Below, one piece after another: positions 56,035 through 64,000 of a stretch of 64,000 bases of DNA (position 1 is the stretch's first letter; each line of letters opens with the position of its first letter). The notes under the pieces were generated by a model. The model did no database searches. It was not told where the DNA came from and saw nothing but the letters and a program-made list of their open reading frames with translations. The DNA is taken from contig JYOE01000014.1 in the NCBI GenBank assembly GCA_000955875.1, positions 217,328-281,327 of the forward strand, given 5' to 3'. A program made the translations under genes and the position numbers. Source of the stretch: Terrabacter sp. 28 (GTDB lineage Bacteria > Actinomycetota > Actinomycetes > Actinomycetales > Dermatophilaceae).

Positions 56035-57677
56035 GCGCCACCGTCCGGCCCACCTCCGTGCGCCGGGCCCTCGGGCACGTCGCGACGGCGATCGCCCTCG
56101 TGGTGCTGTGGGTAGCGCTCGTCGCACCCGTCCCCGCCATCGGCTGGGCGGCCACGCCCCTGGCGGCGCTCCGCGTCCCGATCGAGGGAGTCGTGCTGCT
56201 CGCGGCCCTGCTCGTGCTCCCCGGTCGCGTACGCCGGTGGCTGGCCGTCGTCGTCGGCGTCCTGCTCGGGGCGATGCTGACCCTCCGCGTGCTCGACGGG
56301 GTCTTCGTCGCCACGCTCTACCGTCCGTTCAACGCGCTGACCGACTGGCGCTACGCCGGGTCGGCCCGCGACCTCGTCGGTGACTCCATGGGGCCGACGG
56401 TCGCCCTGCTCGTCGTCGCCGGGGCCGCCCTGGTGCTCCTCGGCCTGCTCGTGCTCGTGCCGTGGGCGGTGCTCCGCGTCGGCCGGCTCGTCCAGCGACA
56501 CCGCCCCGTGGCGTGGCGGGTCGTCGCCGCCGGGGCGATCGTGTGGGCGGTCTGCGCACCGCTCGGCGTCAGCGTCGGTCGCGACCTGCCCGTCGCGGCG
56601 GCGACCACCGCGACCCTGACCGCCCACGAGGTGACGACCGTGCGCGAGGCGGCCGCCGACCGAGCCGCCTTCGCGACGCAGATCCCGGTCGACGCCTTCG
56701 CCGGGACCCGTCCGGACCAGCTCCTCACCGCGTTGCGCGGCAAGGACGTCGTCGTCGTCTTCGTCGAGAGCTACGGGCGTGTGGCCGTCGAGCAGAGCCC
56801 CGACGTCGCCCGAGCCCTGTCCGCCGGGACGAGCAGCCTGCGCGCCGACGGCTGGAGCACTCGCAGCGCCTGGCTGACGTCGCCGACCTTCGGCGGCATC
56901 AGCTGGCTCGCCCACTCCACGCTCCAGTCCGGCCTCTGGGTGAGCAGCCAGCAGCGCTACGACCAGCTGCTCGACACGCGGCGCCTCACGCTCACCCGGG
57001 CCTTCTCGCAGGCCGGCTGGCGCACCGTCGACGTCGTCCCGGCCAACTTTCGCGACTGGCCGGAGGGTCAGGCGTTCTACGGCTACGACCGCGTCTACGA
57101 CCGCCGCACGCTCGGCTACGCCGGTCCCGGCTACGGCTACGCGCCCATGCCCGACCAGTTCACCCTCGCGGCCTTCGACCGGCTCGAGCTGGCCAAGACC
57201 GACCGGGCCCGGGTCATGGCCGAGGTGGACCTCGTCACCAGCCACGTGCCGTGGGCTCCCCTGCCGCGCCTCGTCGACTGGTCGGAGGTCGGGGACGGCT
57301 CGGTCTTCCTCGCCGACGCCGGCAAGGCACCCACCCGCGACGTCGTGTGGCGCAGCACCGACCGCATCCGGACGGCATACGGCCAGACCGTCGCGTACTC
57401 CCTCGACAGCGTCGTGTCGTTCCTGCGGGGGACGCAGGACGAGAACCTCGTCGTGCTCGTCCTCGGCGACCACCAGCCCGTCAGCGTCGTGTCCGGCGAG
57501 AACGCCAGCCACGATGTGCCCGTCACCCTCGTCACCCGCGACCCGGCCGTGCTCCAGCGCATCCACGGCTGGGGCTGGCAGGAGGGCCTGCGGCCCGGCA
57601 CGGACGCACCCGTGTGGCCGATGGACCGCTTCCGCGACCGGTTCCTCACGGCATACGGCCCCGGCGGCGACGGCTGA
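56031..57677 (+). CDS. Membrane sulfatase/LTA-synthase-like transferase
   Basis: A 548-residue protein. Four or five N-terminal helices (about 15-180) are followed by an extracellular alkaline-phosphatase-superfamily domain. Its motifs are KDVVVVFVESYGR (metal Glu), SPTFGGISWLAHSTLQSG around the likely nucleophile, and VLVLGDHQPVSVV with the metal Asp-His. Relatives move glycerol-phosphate or phosphoethanolamine onto acceptors. The GTG at 56031 overlaps the phosphotransferase stop. The two genes probably modify one lipid or glycan at the membrane. Confidence 0.85.
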   Translation: MSATVRPTSVRRALGHVATAIALVVLWVALVAPVPAIGWAATPLAALRVPIEGVVLLAALLVLPGRVRRWLAVVVGVLLGAMLTLRVLDGVFVATLYRPFNALTDWRYAGSARDLVGDSMGPTVALLVVAGAALVLLGLLVLVPWAVLRVGRLVQRHRPVAWRVVAAGAIVWAVCAPLGVSVGRDLPVAAATTATLTAHEVTTVREAAADRAAFATQIPVDAFAGTRPDQLLTALRGKDVVVVFVESYGRVAVEQSPDVARALSAGTSSLRADGWSTRSAWLTSPTFGGISWLAHSTLQSGLWVSSQQRYDQLLDTRRLTLTRAFSQAGWRTVDVVPANFRDWPEGQAFYGYDRVYDRRTLGYAGPGYGYAPMPDQFTLAAFDRLELAKTDRARVMAEVDLVTSHVPWAPLPRLVDWSEVGDGSVFLADAGKAPTRDVVWRSTDRIRTAYGQTVAYSLDSVVSFLRGTQDENLVVLVLGDHQPVSVVSGENASHDVPVTLVTRDPAVLQRIHGWGWQEGLRPGTDAPVWPMDRFRDRFLTAYGPGGDG

Positions 57678-57787
57678 GCGCACCCCTCGTGAACCGGCGC
57701 ACCCCGGGTGTCGTCTCCGGGTGGAGAGTCCGACACCACGGCGCCACCCCGACGCCGCGCGGCGAGCCGGACGGATGGAGTGACCTG

Positions 57788-58192
57788 ATGAGACTCCGCA
57801 TCCTGGGTGCCGTGGCGCTGCTCGTCTCCGCCGCGGTGCACGGCTACCTGTGGTTCGACGGCGTGCGCAACCAGTCCGTCGGCCCGATGTTCCTCGTCAA
57901 CGTGGTCGCGGGCGTCGTCATCGCGATCATGCTGCTGCGCTGGGAGCACTGGGTCCCGGCCTTCCTCACGCTCGGCTTCGGCGCGGCGACGCTCGGTGCG
58001 TTCGTCATCTCCTCGACGGTGGGCCTGCTCGGCATCCACACCGAGTGGAAGGGCTTCGCCGTCTTCGCCGCGGCCGCCTCCGAGATCGTCTGCATCGTCG
58101 TCGGCGCCACGCTGCTGCTGCGGGCCCGGTCGTTCTCGACAGACCTGGCGCCGCGCACGCACGCGACGACGCACGGGCACCACGCGTCCTGA
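57788..58192 (+). CDS. Small four-helix membrane protein
   Basis: A 134-residue protein with four hydrophobic segments (LGAVALLVSAAVHGYLW, FLVNVVAGVVIAIML, FLTLGFGAATLGAFVI, IVCIVVGATLLL) and a His-rich tail. No function was recognised. GGAGTG precedes the ATG at 57788. It follows the sulfatase-like gene by 110 bp and may have its own promoter. Confidence 0.75.
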   Translation: MRLRILGAVALLVSAAVHGYLWFDGVRNQSVGPMFLVNVVAGVVIAIMLLRWEHWVPAFLTLGFGAATLGAFVISSTVGLLGIHTEWKGFAVFAAAASEIVCIVVGATLLLRARSFSTDLAPRTHATTHGHHAS

Positions 58193-58215
58193 GGCGGGCG
58201 CCCCGGTCAGTGCAC

Positions 58216-60021
58216 TCAGAGGGCGGGCAGGAGCAGCCGGACGCTCGTGCCTCGCCCGAGCTCGGAGTCGACGTGGATGCGGCCCCCGTGCCGCGACACC
58301 ACGCGCTGGGCGATGCTGAGCCCCAGCCCGGTGCCCGGCACCCTGAGGCTGGCCGGGTTGGTGCCGCGGAAGAACTCGGTGAACAGTCCCGCCTGGTCCT
58401 CCGGCGAGATGCCGAGACCGTCGTCGGCGCACTCCAGCACCACCCGGTCACGGCGGCTCGCGACCGACACCGCCACCGAGCCACCCGCCGGCGTGAACTT
58501 CACGGCGTTGCTGACGAGGTTCTGCACCACCCGCTCGAGGTCGCCGGCGCTGCCGCGCACGAGCGGCAGCGCGGGCTCCAGGTCGAACGTGAGGGTCACG
58601 TCCTGGTGGTCGGCGCGCGGCCGGAACATGTCGACGACGTCACGTGACACGACACCCAGGTCCACGTCGGCCTCGGGGAGGGCCCGGTCAGGGTCGCTCA
58701 CACGCGAGAGCGTCAGGAGGTCGTCGACGAGGTGCTGCAGGCGCTCGGTGTTGCGCTCGATGACGCCCAGCGACCAGTCCGGGTTGCCGTCCGGCTCCTG
58801 CCGCAGCAGCTCCACGTGCCCGACGATCGAGGCGAGCGGGTTCTTCAGCTCGTGCGACACGGTGGAGAAGAGCTGGGTCTTGCTGCGGTCGGACTCGCGC
58901 AGCTCGGCAGCGACCCTGCGCTCGGCGGCATACAGGCGGGCGTTGCGGATGGCGCGCCCGAGGTCACGGCCGATCTCGAGCGCGGCGGCCGCCTCGGCCT
59001 CGGTCCACCCCGGGTCGGCGGGTCCGCGCGTGCAGGCGATGTAGCCGAAGCACGACGAACCCGAGCCGATGGGTGCGACGAGGATGGAGCGGGCCCCGGC
59101 GTCGCGCAGGAACTGCTGCACCTCGGCGAGCTCGCCGGCCCGCCACGCCAGGTCGGCGTCGCCGGCACCGTCCTGCTCGACGACGGCGACCCTGCCCGTA
59201 CGCCAGCGGCGGGTCGCGATGTCACGGGCGGTCGCGACGAGGGAGACGGGGGTGTGCACCGGGCCGGCACTGCGGGCCGCCACGCTCTCGCGCTCGTCGT
59301 CGTCCTCACCCGCGAAGGCGCGCATCCAGAGCCGCGACGTCGCCAGGCCGGCGGCGATCGGCTCCGAGGCGACGTCGAGCACCTTGGCCGGGTCGAGGTC
59401 CTCCTGGGCGATGCGGGCGACGGTCTGGACCGCCTCGACGAGCCTGACCCGCTCGGCGAGCGCGTTGCGCTGTCGAGCGGACGAGATCGCGATCCCCGTC
59501 TGGTGCGCGAAGAGCTCCAGGACGGCGCGCTGGGTGAGGTCGGGGCGGCGGCCACTCAGCGGAAGGTCGACCGACAGGATGCCGAGGAGGTTGCCGACGG
59601 CGTCGGAGAACGGCGCGATGAGGGTGTCCTCGGGGTTCCACGCGTCGGGGTCGTCGACCGGTGCGGTCCAGTCGGAGGCGACCCAGCCGTCCCCGGAGCC
59701 GGCGGGCAGCTGGCCGGCCGGCACGAAGCGCAGGCTGCCCCAGCGCTCGGCCGCCGCGAACTCGGCCTCGAGGTTGATGCGGGGGGTGCGGCGGCCCATC
59801 AGCTCGCTGCGGGCGTCGTCGTCACCGGCGACGGCGACGACCTCGACGTCTCCCGTGGGGATGACGAGGCTGATCGCGGCGACCTTGAAGCCGACGACGT
59901 CGGCCGCGCCGTCGACGACCATCTCGAAGAGGCTGGTCAGGTCGTCCTGTGCACTGGCCCGGTTCATCAGGTCGGTGAGCCGTCCGAGCGCCAGCACCTC
60001 CCACGTCACGCCGTCGCGCAC
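58216..60021 (-). CDS. GAF-domain sensor histidine kinase
   Basis: A 601-residue soluble kinase. Two GAF-like domains (about 15-185 and 195-355) precede a HisKA domain with the phospho-acceptor in FSTVSHELKNP (His near 388). The ATPase domain has the N box LVSNAVKFTP, G1 ADDGLGI and G2 GTGLGLSIA. The signal is unknown. No response regulator is adjacent. It is directly followed upstream by a second kinase on the same strand. Confidence 0.9.
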   Translation of the reverse strand: MRDGVTWEVLALGRLTDLMNRASAQDDLTSLFEMVVDGAADVVGFKVAAISLVIPTGDVEVVAVAGDDDARSELMGRRTPRINLEAEFAAAERWGSLRFVPAGQLPAGSGDGWVASDWTAPVDDPDAWNPEDTLIAPFSDAVGNLLGILSVDLPLSGRRPDLTQRAVLELFAHQTGIAISSARQRNALAERVRLVEAVQTVARIAQEDLDPAKVLDVASEPIAAGLATSRLWMRAFAGEDDDERESVAARSAGPVHTPVSLVATARDIATRRWRTGRVAVVEQDGAGDADLAWRAGELAEVQQFLRDAGARSILVAPIGSGSSCFGYIACTRGPADPGWTEAEAAAALEIGRDLGRAIRNARLYAAERRVAAELRESDRSKTQLFSTVSHELKNPLASIVGHVELLRQEPDGNPDWSLGVIERNTERLQHLVDDLLTLSRVSDPDRALPEADVDLGVVSRDVVDMFRPRADHQDVTLTFDLEPALPLVRGSAGDLERVVQNLVSNAVKFTPAGGSVAVSVASRRDRVVLECADDGLGISPEDQAGLFTEFFRGTNPASLRVPGTGLGLSIAQRVVSRHGGRIHVDSELGRGTSVRLLLPAL

Positions 60022-60078
60022 CCCTGTCCCCTGGCCTTCCGTCCGTGTGTCGCTCGTCCGCGAGCGCGGGATCGCCCC

Positions 60079-62565
60079 CTACGCGTCGCCCTGGTGGTCA
60101 CGATATGTCCGACCCGCCTGCAAAAGGGTGGGTCCGCCGGAATTCGCCTCTGGAACAGACCTGGGCAGCGACACCGTGAACGTGGAGCCCCGCTCCGGCT
60201 CGGACTCGACCGAGACGGTGCCGCCGTGACCCTCGGCGATGGCGCGCACGATCGACAGTCCGAGCCCCGAGCCCTGGATCGCCCTCTCGTTGGCGGCGCT
60301 CGACCGGAAGAACCTCGCGAAGACGCGCTCGTGGTCGGCGGCCGGGATGCCCATGCCGGTGTCGGTGACGACCAGACGCACCATGGTCGGCTCGTGCTCG
60401 TCGGGCCCGAGGTCGAGGCCCACCCGGCCGCCGTCGGGGGTGAACTTCACGGCGTTGGAGAGCAGGTTCGTCACCATCCGCTCGAGCGCCACCGGGTCTC
60501 CCTCGATCCACAGCGGGCTCTCGGCGACCTCGACACGGCGCTCGAGGTCGCGCTGGGCCGTCACGGTGTCCACCGACGTCCACGCGCTGCGGACGACGTC
60601 GGACAGGTCGCAGCGGCGCAGGTCGAGGTGCAGGCGTCCGGCCTCGATGCGGGAGTTGAGCAGCAGGTCCTCGATGAGCGAGAGCAGCCGGCGCCCGTTG
60701 CGGTCGACGCGCGAGACGAGCTCGAGCTGCCGGTCGGTCAGCGGTCCGGCGGCTCCGTCCTCGAGCATCTCGGCGTAGCCGAGCACGCTCGCCAGGGGCG
60801 TGCGCAGCTCGTGGCTGACGGTCGAGACGAAGTCCGACTTGGTGCGGTCGAGCGCGGTGAGCTCCTCGACGGCCTGGCGCTCGCGGTCGAGCGCGACCTG
60901 CAGCGCGATCTCGGCCTGACGGCGCCGCGTCACGTCCTCGGCCACGGCGAGGTAGCCGGTGAGGTGGCCGCCCTCATCGCGGATGCCGCTCATGGTGAGC
61001 GACACCGTGCGCCGCGTGCCGTCCTTGCGCACGCACGTCCAGTCGCGCGCCTCCGCAGGAACGCCCTGCTTCACGAGGTGGACGAGCACGTCGAAGCCGG
61101 GCTCGACCCCCAGCTCGGCGGCGCGCCGGGCGATCTCGTCGGGGTCGTGCAGCAACGGCCAGTCGGGGCGGCCCACGACGTCGGACGCGCGCCACCCGAG
61201 GACGTTCTCGGCCCCGCGGTTGAAGAGCGTGACGATGCCCTCGAGGTCCATGCCGATGATCGCGGTCGCCGTCGCCGCCTCGAGCAACGCCTCGACGAAG
61301 GTGCGCGCGGCGCGCTCGTCGGTGACGTCGACGCCGGTCTTGACGAGGTGGGTGCGCCGGCCGGCGTCGTCGGTCAGGTACGCGTTCGTCCACACCAGAC
61401 GGCGTACGCCCAGGCCCTCCACGTCCCAGTCGTGCTCCTCGGTGAGCGGGCAGTCTCCGCTCGCGATGCCCGCCATCGTGGCCGCCACGCGATCCCGGTC
61501 GTCGACGGGGAAGACGTCGGCAGCACGGCGTCCGACGATCGCCTCCTCCGAGTCGCCGATGAGCCGGGCCGCCGTGGCGTTGAGCCGCACGACCGTGCCG
61601 GTGGCGTCGACGACGATGATGGCGCTGGCGGCCGTGTCGAGCACGACACCGCTGAGCTCGACCTCGTCACGCAGCTCGGCGAGGGCGTTACGGCGCTGCG
61701 TGGTCGCGACGGCCAGCGACAGCGCCGTGACGGCGGCGGTGGCGAGGAAGGCCTGGGTGAGCGCCCCGACCGTCTCGGGACGGATGCCGTGGGTGAGGGC
61801 CGCCGAGGCGAAGGGCCCCCCGCCGAGGCTCGTCATGACGACGGCGGTCACCCCGACGACGAGCAGCTGCACCGCGACGGTGCGCTGGCCCAGGCGCAGC
61901 GCGCCCCACACGAGCACGGGGATCGGCAGGAAGGCGAGCGGCAGCAGCTGACCCGAGTGGAAGACCCATGCGGTCAGGCCCACCACCGCCGCCCACTGGA
62001 CGGCGTCCTCCAGGCCGAGCGGCTGGGGGCGGCGGACCCTCGCGGCGAGGCCGATCGGGGCGAGCACCAGGACCGCTGCGGCGTGCGAGGCGGTCACGGC
62101 CGACATCGTCGCGAGGAACGGGCCGCCCAGACCGATGCGCACCGTCAGTCCGGCCAGCAGCCCGAAGACGAGCGCCCCCGCGAGGGTGGCCGCGAGCAGC
62201 CGCCAGAGGTCCTCCATCGACGCGAGGGTGGGACGGCGGGCGCCGCGCGTGAGCAGACCGTGCACGACGGCCGCCTCGGCCGCGTTCGCGACCCCGAAGC
62301 AGAGGGCGACCACGGGAGGCCGGCCGCCGTAGTAGTTCGCGGCCCCGCTCGAGAGCAGCACCCCGACGAGGAAGACGTACGCGCGTCGGTCGCGTCCGGT
62401 CGCGAGCAGGAACGACACCGCGAGCCCCGCCGCCGGCCACCAGACCGCGACGGTCGAGCCGGGTGGGGCGAAGCGCACCGCAGTGACGCCGAGCACGAAG
62501 ACGCCGACGAGCGAGAGCAGGGCCCAGACCCACCAGTTCCAGCGCGCGGCGAGGCCGCGCATCAC
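60079..62565 (-). CDS. MASE1-PAS-PAS sensor histidine kinase
   Basis: An 828-residue membrane kinase. The first 290 residues hold about eight helices resembling a MASE1 sensor (STVAVWWPAAGLAVSFLLA). Two PAS domains follow (about 300-430 and 435-560), then HisKA with VSTVSHELRTP (His near 583) and an ATPase domain (LLSNAVKFTP, TDTGMGI, GSGLGLSIV). The start is GTG 62565 or ATG 62562. It and the GAF kinase may form a relay, but no regulator gene is present in the window. Confidence 0.9.
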   Translation of the reverse strand: MMRGLAARWNWWVWALLSLVGVFVLGVTAVRFAPPGSTVAVWWPAAGLAVSFLLATGRDRRAYVFLVGVLLSSGAANYYGGRPPVVALCFGVANAAEAAVVHGLLTRGARRPTLASMEDLWRLLAATLAGALVFGLLAGLTVRIGLGGPFLATMSAVTASHAAAVLVLAPIGLAARVRRPQPLGLEDAVQWAAVVGLTAWVFHSGQLLPLAFLPIPVLVWGALRLGQRTVAVQLLVVGVTAVVMTSLGGGPFASAALTHGIRPETVGALTQAFLATAAVTALSLAVATTQRRNALAELRDEVELSGVVLDTAASAIIVVDATGTVVRLNATAARLIGDSEEAIVGRRAADVFPVDDRDRVAATMAGIASGDCPLTEEHDWDVEGLGVRRLVWTNAYLTDDAGRRTHLVKTGVDVTDERAARTFVEALLEAATATAIIGMDLEGIVTLFNRGAENVLGWRASDVVGRPDWPLLHDPDEIARRAAELGVEPGFDVLVHLVKQGVPAEARDWTCVRKDGTRRTVSLTMSGIRDEGGHLTGYLAVAEDVTRRRQAEIALQVALDRERQAVEELTALDRTKSDFVSTVSHELRTPLASVLGYAEMLEDGAAGPLTDRQLELVSRVDRNGRRLLSLIEDLLLNSRIEAGRLHLDLRRCDLSDVVRSAWTSVDTVTAQRDLERRVEVAESPLWIEGDPVALERMVTNLLSNAVKFTPDGGRVGLDLGPDEHEPTMVRLVVTDTGMGIPAADHERVFARFFRSSAANERAIQGSGLGLSIVRAIAEGHGGTVSVESEPERGSTFTVSLPRSVPEANSGGPTLLQAGRTYRDHQGDA

Positions 62566-62706
62566 CCGACGCCCCCGGTCGGCGCCGACCGCGACCTGCA
62601 GCCTGCCGCTGCCCTCTGCGCGGACGTCATTGACCCATGATGTCGCAGAGACCCGGCGAATCCGACAAAACGGACGTTCGACGCTCCGTGTCGCCGCGGT
62701 GCGGCA

Positions 62707-63120
62707 TTACCAGCCGGACTGCATCACCGGGCGTCGCGGGGCAGGGGTGCGGGTGAGCTGGAGGAAGCCGTGCGGCAGGTCCTGCCGCTCGATCCCCCGC
62801 CGGAGCAGGCCCGTGGTGGCTGCGAGCGCGACGTCCTTGCCCACGAACGTCGGCTCGGTGCACACGAACTCCTGCCCCTTCCAGCGCACGGTGCACCCGC
62901 CGGCGTGCCGCACGTTGCGCGCCCAGTCCGTGCCGCGCCCCCAGGGCAGCGCGATGAGGAAGGTCGTGTCCGTGGGCACCACCGCGAGCGGGGTCTCGTA
63001 GGGGCGACCGCTCTTGCGACCCGTGTGCCGGAGCACCGCCCACAGCGGGAGGAACCGGTGCCCCGCGAGGTGCACGGCCACCTTGTTGAACTGCCTCGCG
63101 GCTGCAGGAGGTCCCGCCAT
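62707..63120 (-). CDS. Deazaflavin-dependent nitroreductase-family protein
   Basis: A 137-residue protein of the split-barrel DDN family: RFLPLWAVLRHTGRKSGRPYETPL and ALPWGRGTDWARNVRHAGGC. These enzymes use coenzyme F420 for reductions in actinobacteria. The ATG at 63120 starts at the conserved N-terminus; a longer frame is rejected. It is downstream of the acyl-CoA dehydrogenase with 61 bp between. Confidence 0.85.
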   Translation of the reverse strand: MAGPPAAARQFNKVAVHLAGHRFLPLWAVLRHTGRKSGRPYETPLAVVPTDTTFLIALPWGRGTDWARNVRHAGGCTVRWKGQEFVCTEPTFVGKDVALAATTGLLRRGIERQDLPHGFLQLTRTPAPRRPVMQSGW

Positions 63121-63181
63121 CGCTCCAGCATGCGCTCGAGTGCGGGACCGGCGGAAGGGGAATCGGCCGGATGCCGTCAGG

Positions 63182-64000
63182 TCAGCCCAGGTGCCCACGC
63201 ACCGAGGCGTGCCCCCTGAGCAGGTTGCGCGCGATGGTGCGCCGCTGGATCTCGTCGGTGCCCTCGTAGATGCGCAGCAGCCGCAGCTCGCGGTACCACC
63301 GCTCGACGGGCAGCTCGCGGGTGTAGCCCATGCCGCCGTGCATCTGGAGCACGCGGTCGACGATCTCGTTGGCCTTGACGCCGCCGAAGAGCTTGGCCAT
63401 GGACTGCGACTGCCGCGAGTCGAGCCCCTTGTCGACCTGCCAGGCCGCGGTGAGCACGAGCCAGCGCAGCGCCTCGATCTCGACGGCGGAGTCGGCGACC
63501 ATCCACTGGATGGCCTGCCGGCTGGCGATCGGCTCGCCGAACGTGACGCGGTTGCGCGCGTGCTCCATGCCCATCTCGACGAGGCGTTCGCACGCCCCGA
63601 GCGCCCGCGCGGGCAGCATGTAGCGGCCCTTGCCGATCCAGCGCATGGCCAGCTCGAAGCCCTTGCCCTCCTCGCCGAGGATCGCCGAGTGCGGCACGCG
63701 CACGTCCTGGAAGGAGAGGGCGGCCGGGCCCCACTCGCCCATGGTGTCGATCGGCCGGCTCTCCCAGCCGCGGTCGCGGTCGACGAGGAAGCAGGTCACC
63801 CCACCGTCGGCGCCCTTCTCCTTGTCGGTGACGGCGAAGACCATGACGAAGTCGGCCTCGTGCCCGCCGGTGATGAAGGTCTTCTCCCCGTTGATGACCC
63901 ACTCGTCACCCTCGCGCCGCGCGCTCGTGCGGATGGCACGCGCGTCGGACCCGGCGCCCGGCTCGGTGATCGCGAAGCACGACTTCCGCGTGCCCTCGAT
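63182..64000 (-). CDS. Acyl-CoA dehydrogenase (N-terminus outside window)
   Basis: The last 273 residues of an acyl-CoA dehydrogenase; the frame runs off the window end. The FAD signature (CFAITEPGAGSDARAI), INGEKTFITGG, the RVTFGEPIASRQAIQW helix and the C-terminal QMHGGMGYTRELPVERWYREL and YEGTDEIQRRTIARNLL are all present. It oxidises acyl-CoA to enoyl-CoA with electron-transferring flavoprotein. Chain preference is not evident. Confidence 0.92.
   Translation of the reverse strand: MEGTRKSCFAITEPGAGSDARAIRTSARREGDEWVINGEKTFITGGHEADFVMVFAVTDKEKGADGGVTCFLVDRDRGWESRPIDTMGEWGPAALSFQDVRVPHSAILGEEGKGFELAMRWIGKGRYMLPARALGACERLVEMGMEHARNRVTFGEPIASRQAIQWMVADSAVEIEALRWLVLTAAWQVDKGLDSRQSQSMAKLFGGVKANEIVDRVLQMHGGMGYTRELPVERWYRELRLLRIYEGTDEIQRRTIARNLLRGHASVRGHLG

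Noticed and set aside
58732-62640. A 1302-codon open frame on the plus strand opposite the two kinases
   Set aside because: It is the GC-driven complement of two convincing kinases and has Arg/Gly/Asp-rich text without domains.

Overview
The window is high-GC DNA from an actinobacterium. The gene content (an actinobacterial fatty-acid desaturase with its ferredoxin reductase, an MMPL transporter, GuaB1, WhiB, DUF397/Scr1-type regulators, a deazaflavin-type reductase), the frequent GTG starts and the frequent GGCATACG octamer suggest a member of Micrococcales, possibly Intrasporangiaceae. That family-level placement is inference. The window holds about 50 host genes interrupted by one integrated element.

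Region 1 (1-9254) is chromosomal: a truncated PucR-type regulator divergent from a ferredoxin reductase / membrane desaturase / HAD hydrolase operon, then guaB1, an MMPL exporter, an unknown protein with an apparently leaderless promoter, and a YceI protein. Region 2 (9255-34446) is tRNA-Phe plus a 25.2-kb integrative conjugative element inserted in its 3' half. A 46-bp direct repeat (9287-9332 and 34401-34446) marks the ends, and the integrase lies beside the tRNA. The element carries int-xis, a RepSA-type HUH initiator, a WhiB-like protein, an FtsK/TraB-like translocase and a Pra-like activator. Next come a low-GC pair (membrane GTPase plus membrane protein), an MFS exporter with a DUF397/Scr1 pair, and a seven-gene type IV secretion operon (VirB2-, TcpE-, VirB4-, VirB6-, TcpC-, NlpC/P60-like). 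At the right end is a restriction-modification-like cargo of four genes: a ribbon-helix-helix/RAMA protein, two complementary half-methyltransferases and a GIY-YIG/helicase protein.

Region 3 (34567-64000) is chromosomal: an arsA without other ars genes, a small secreted protein, a PhyH dioxygenase, a nucleotidyltransferase, an EEP-family nuclease/phosphatase and two glycosyltransferases. The purine-catabolic operon xdhA-xdhB-xdhC-guaD follows, then a pirin. Next is an eight-gene cluster (50128-57677) combining GTP cyclohydrolase II, a RibD-type reductase, a flippase-like membrane protein, a glycosyltransferase, an atypical 6-pyruvoyl-tetrahydropterin synthase homologue, an MDR dehydrogenase, a CDP-alcohol phosphotransferase and a membrane sulfatase/LTA-synthase-like enzyme. 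The region ends with a small membrane protein, two sensor kinases, a deazaflavin-dependent reductase and a truncated acyl-CoA dehydrogenase.

The two best candidates for undescribed biology are (a) the RHH-RAMA / split methyltransferase / GIY-YIG-helicase cassette on the element and (b) the pterin-glycosyl-lipid-like cluster with a PTPS homologue lacking canonical active-site residues. The low-GC membrane GTPase pair and the combination of an FtsK/RepSA module with a complete type IV system are further leads.
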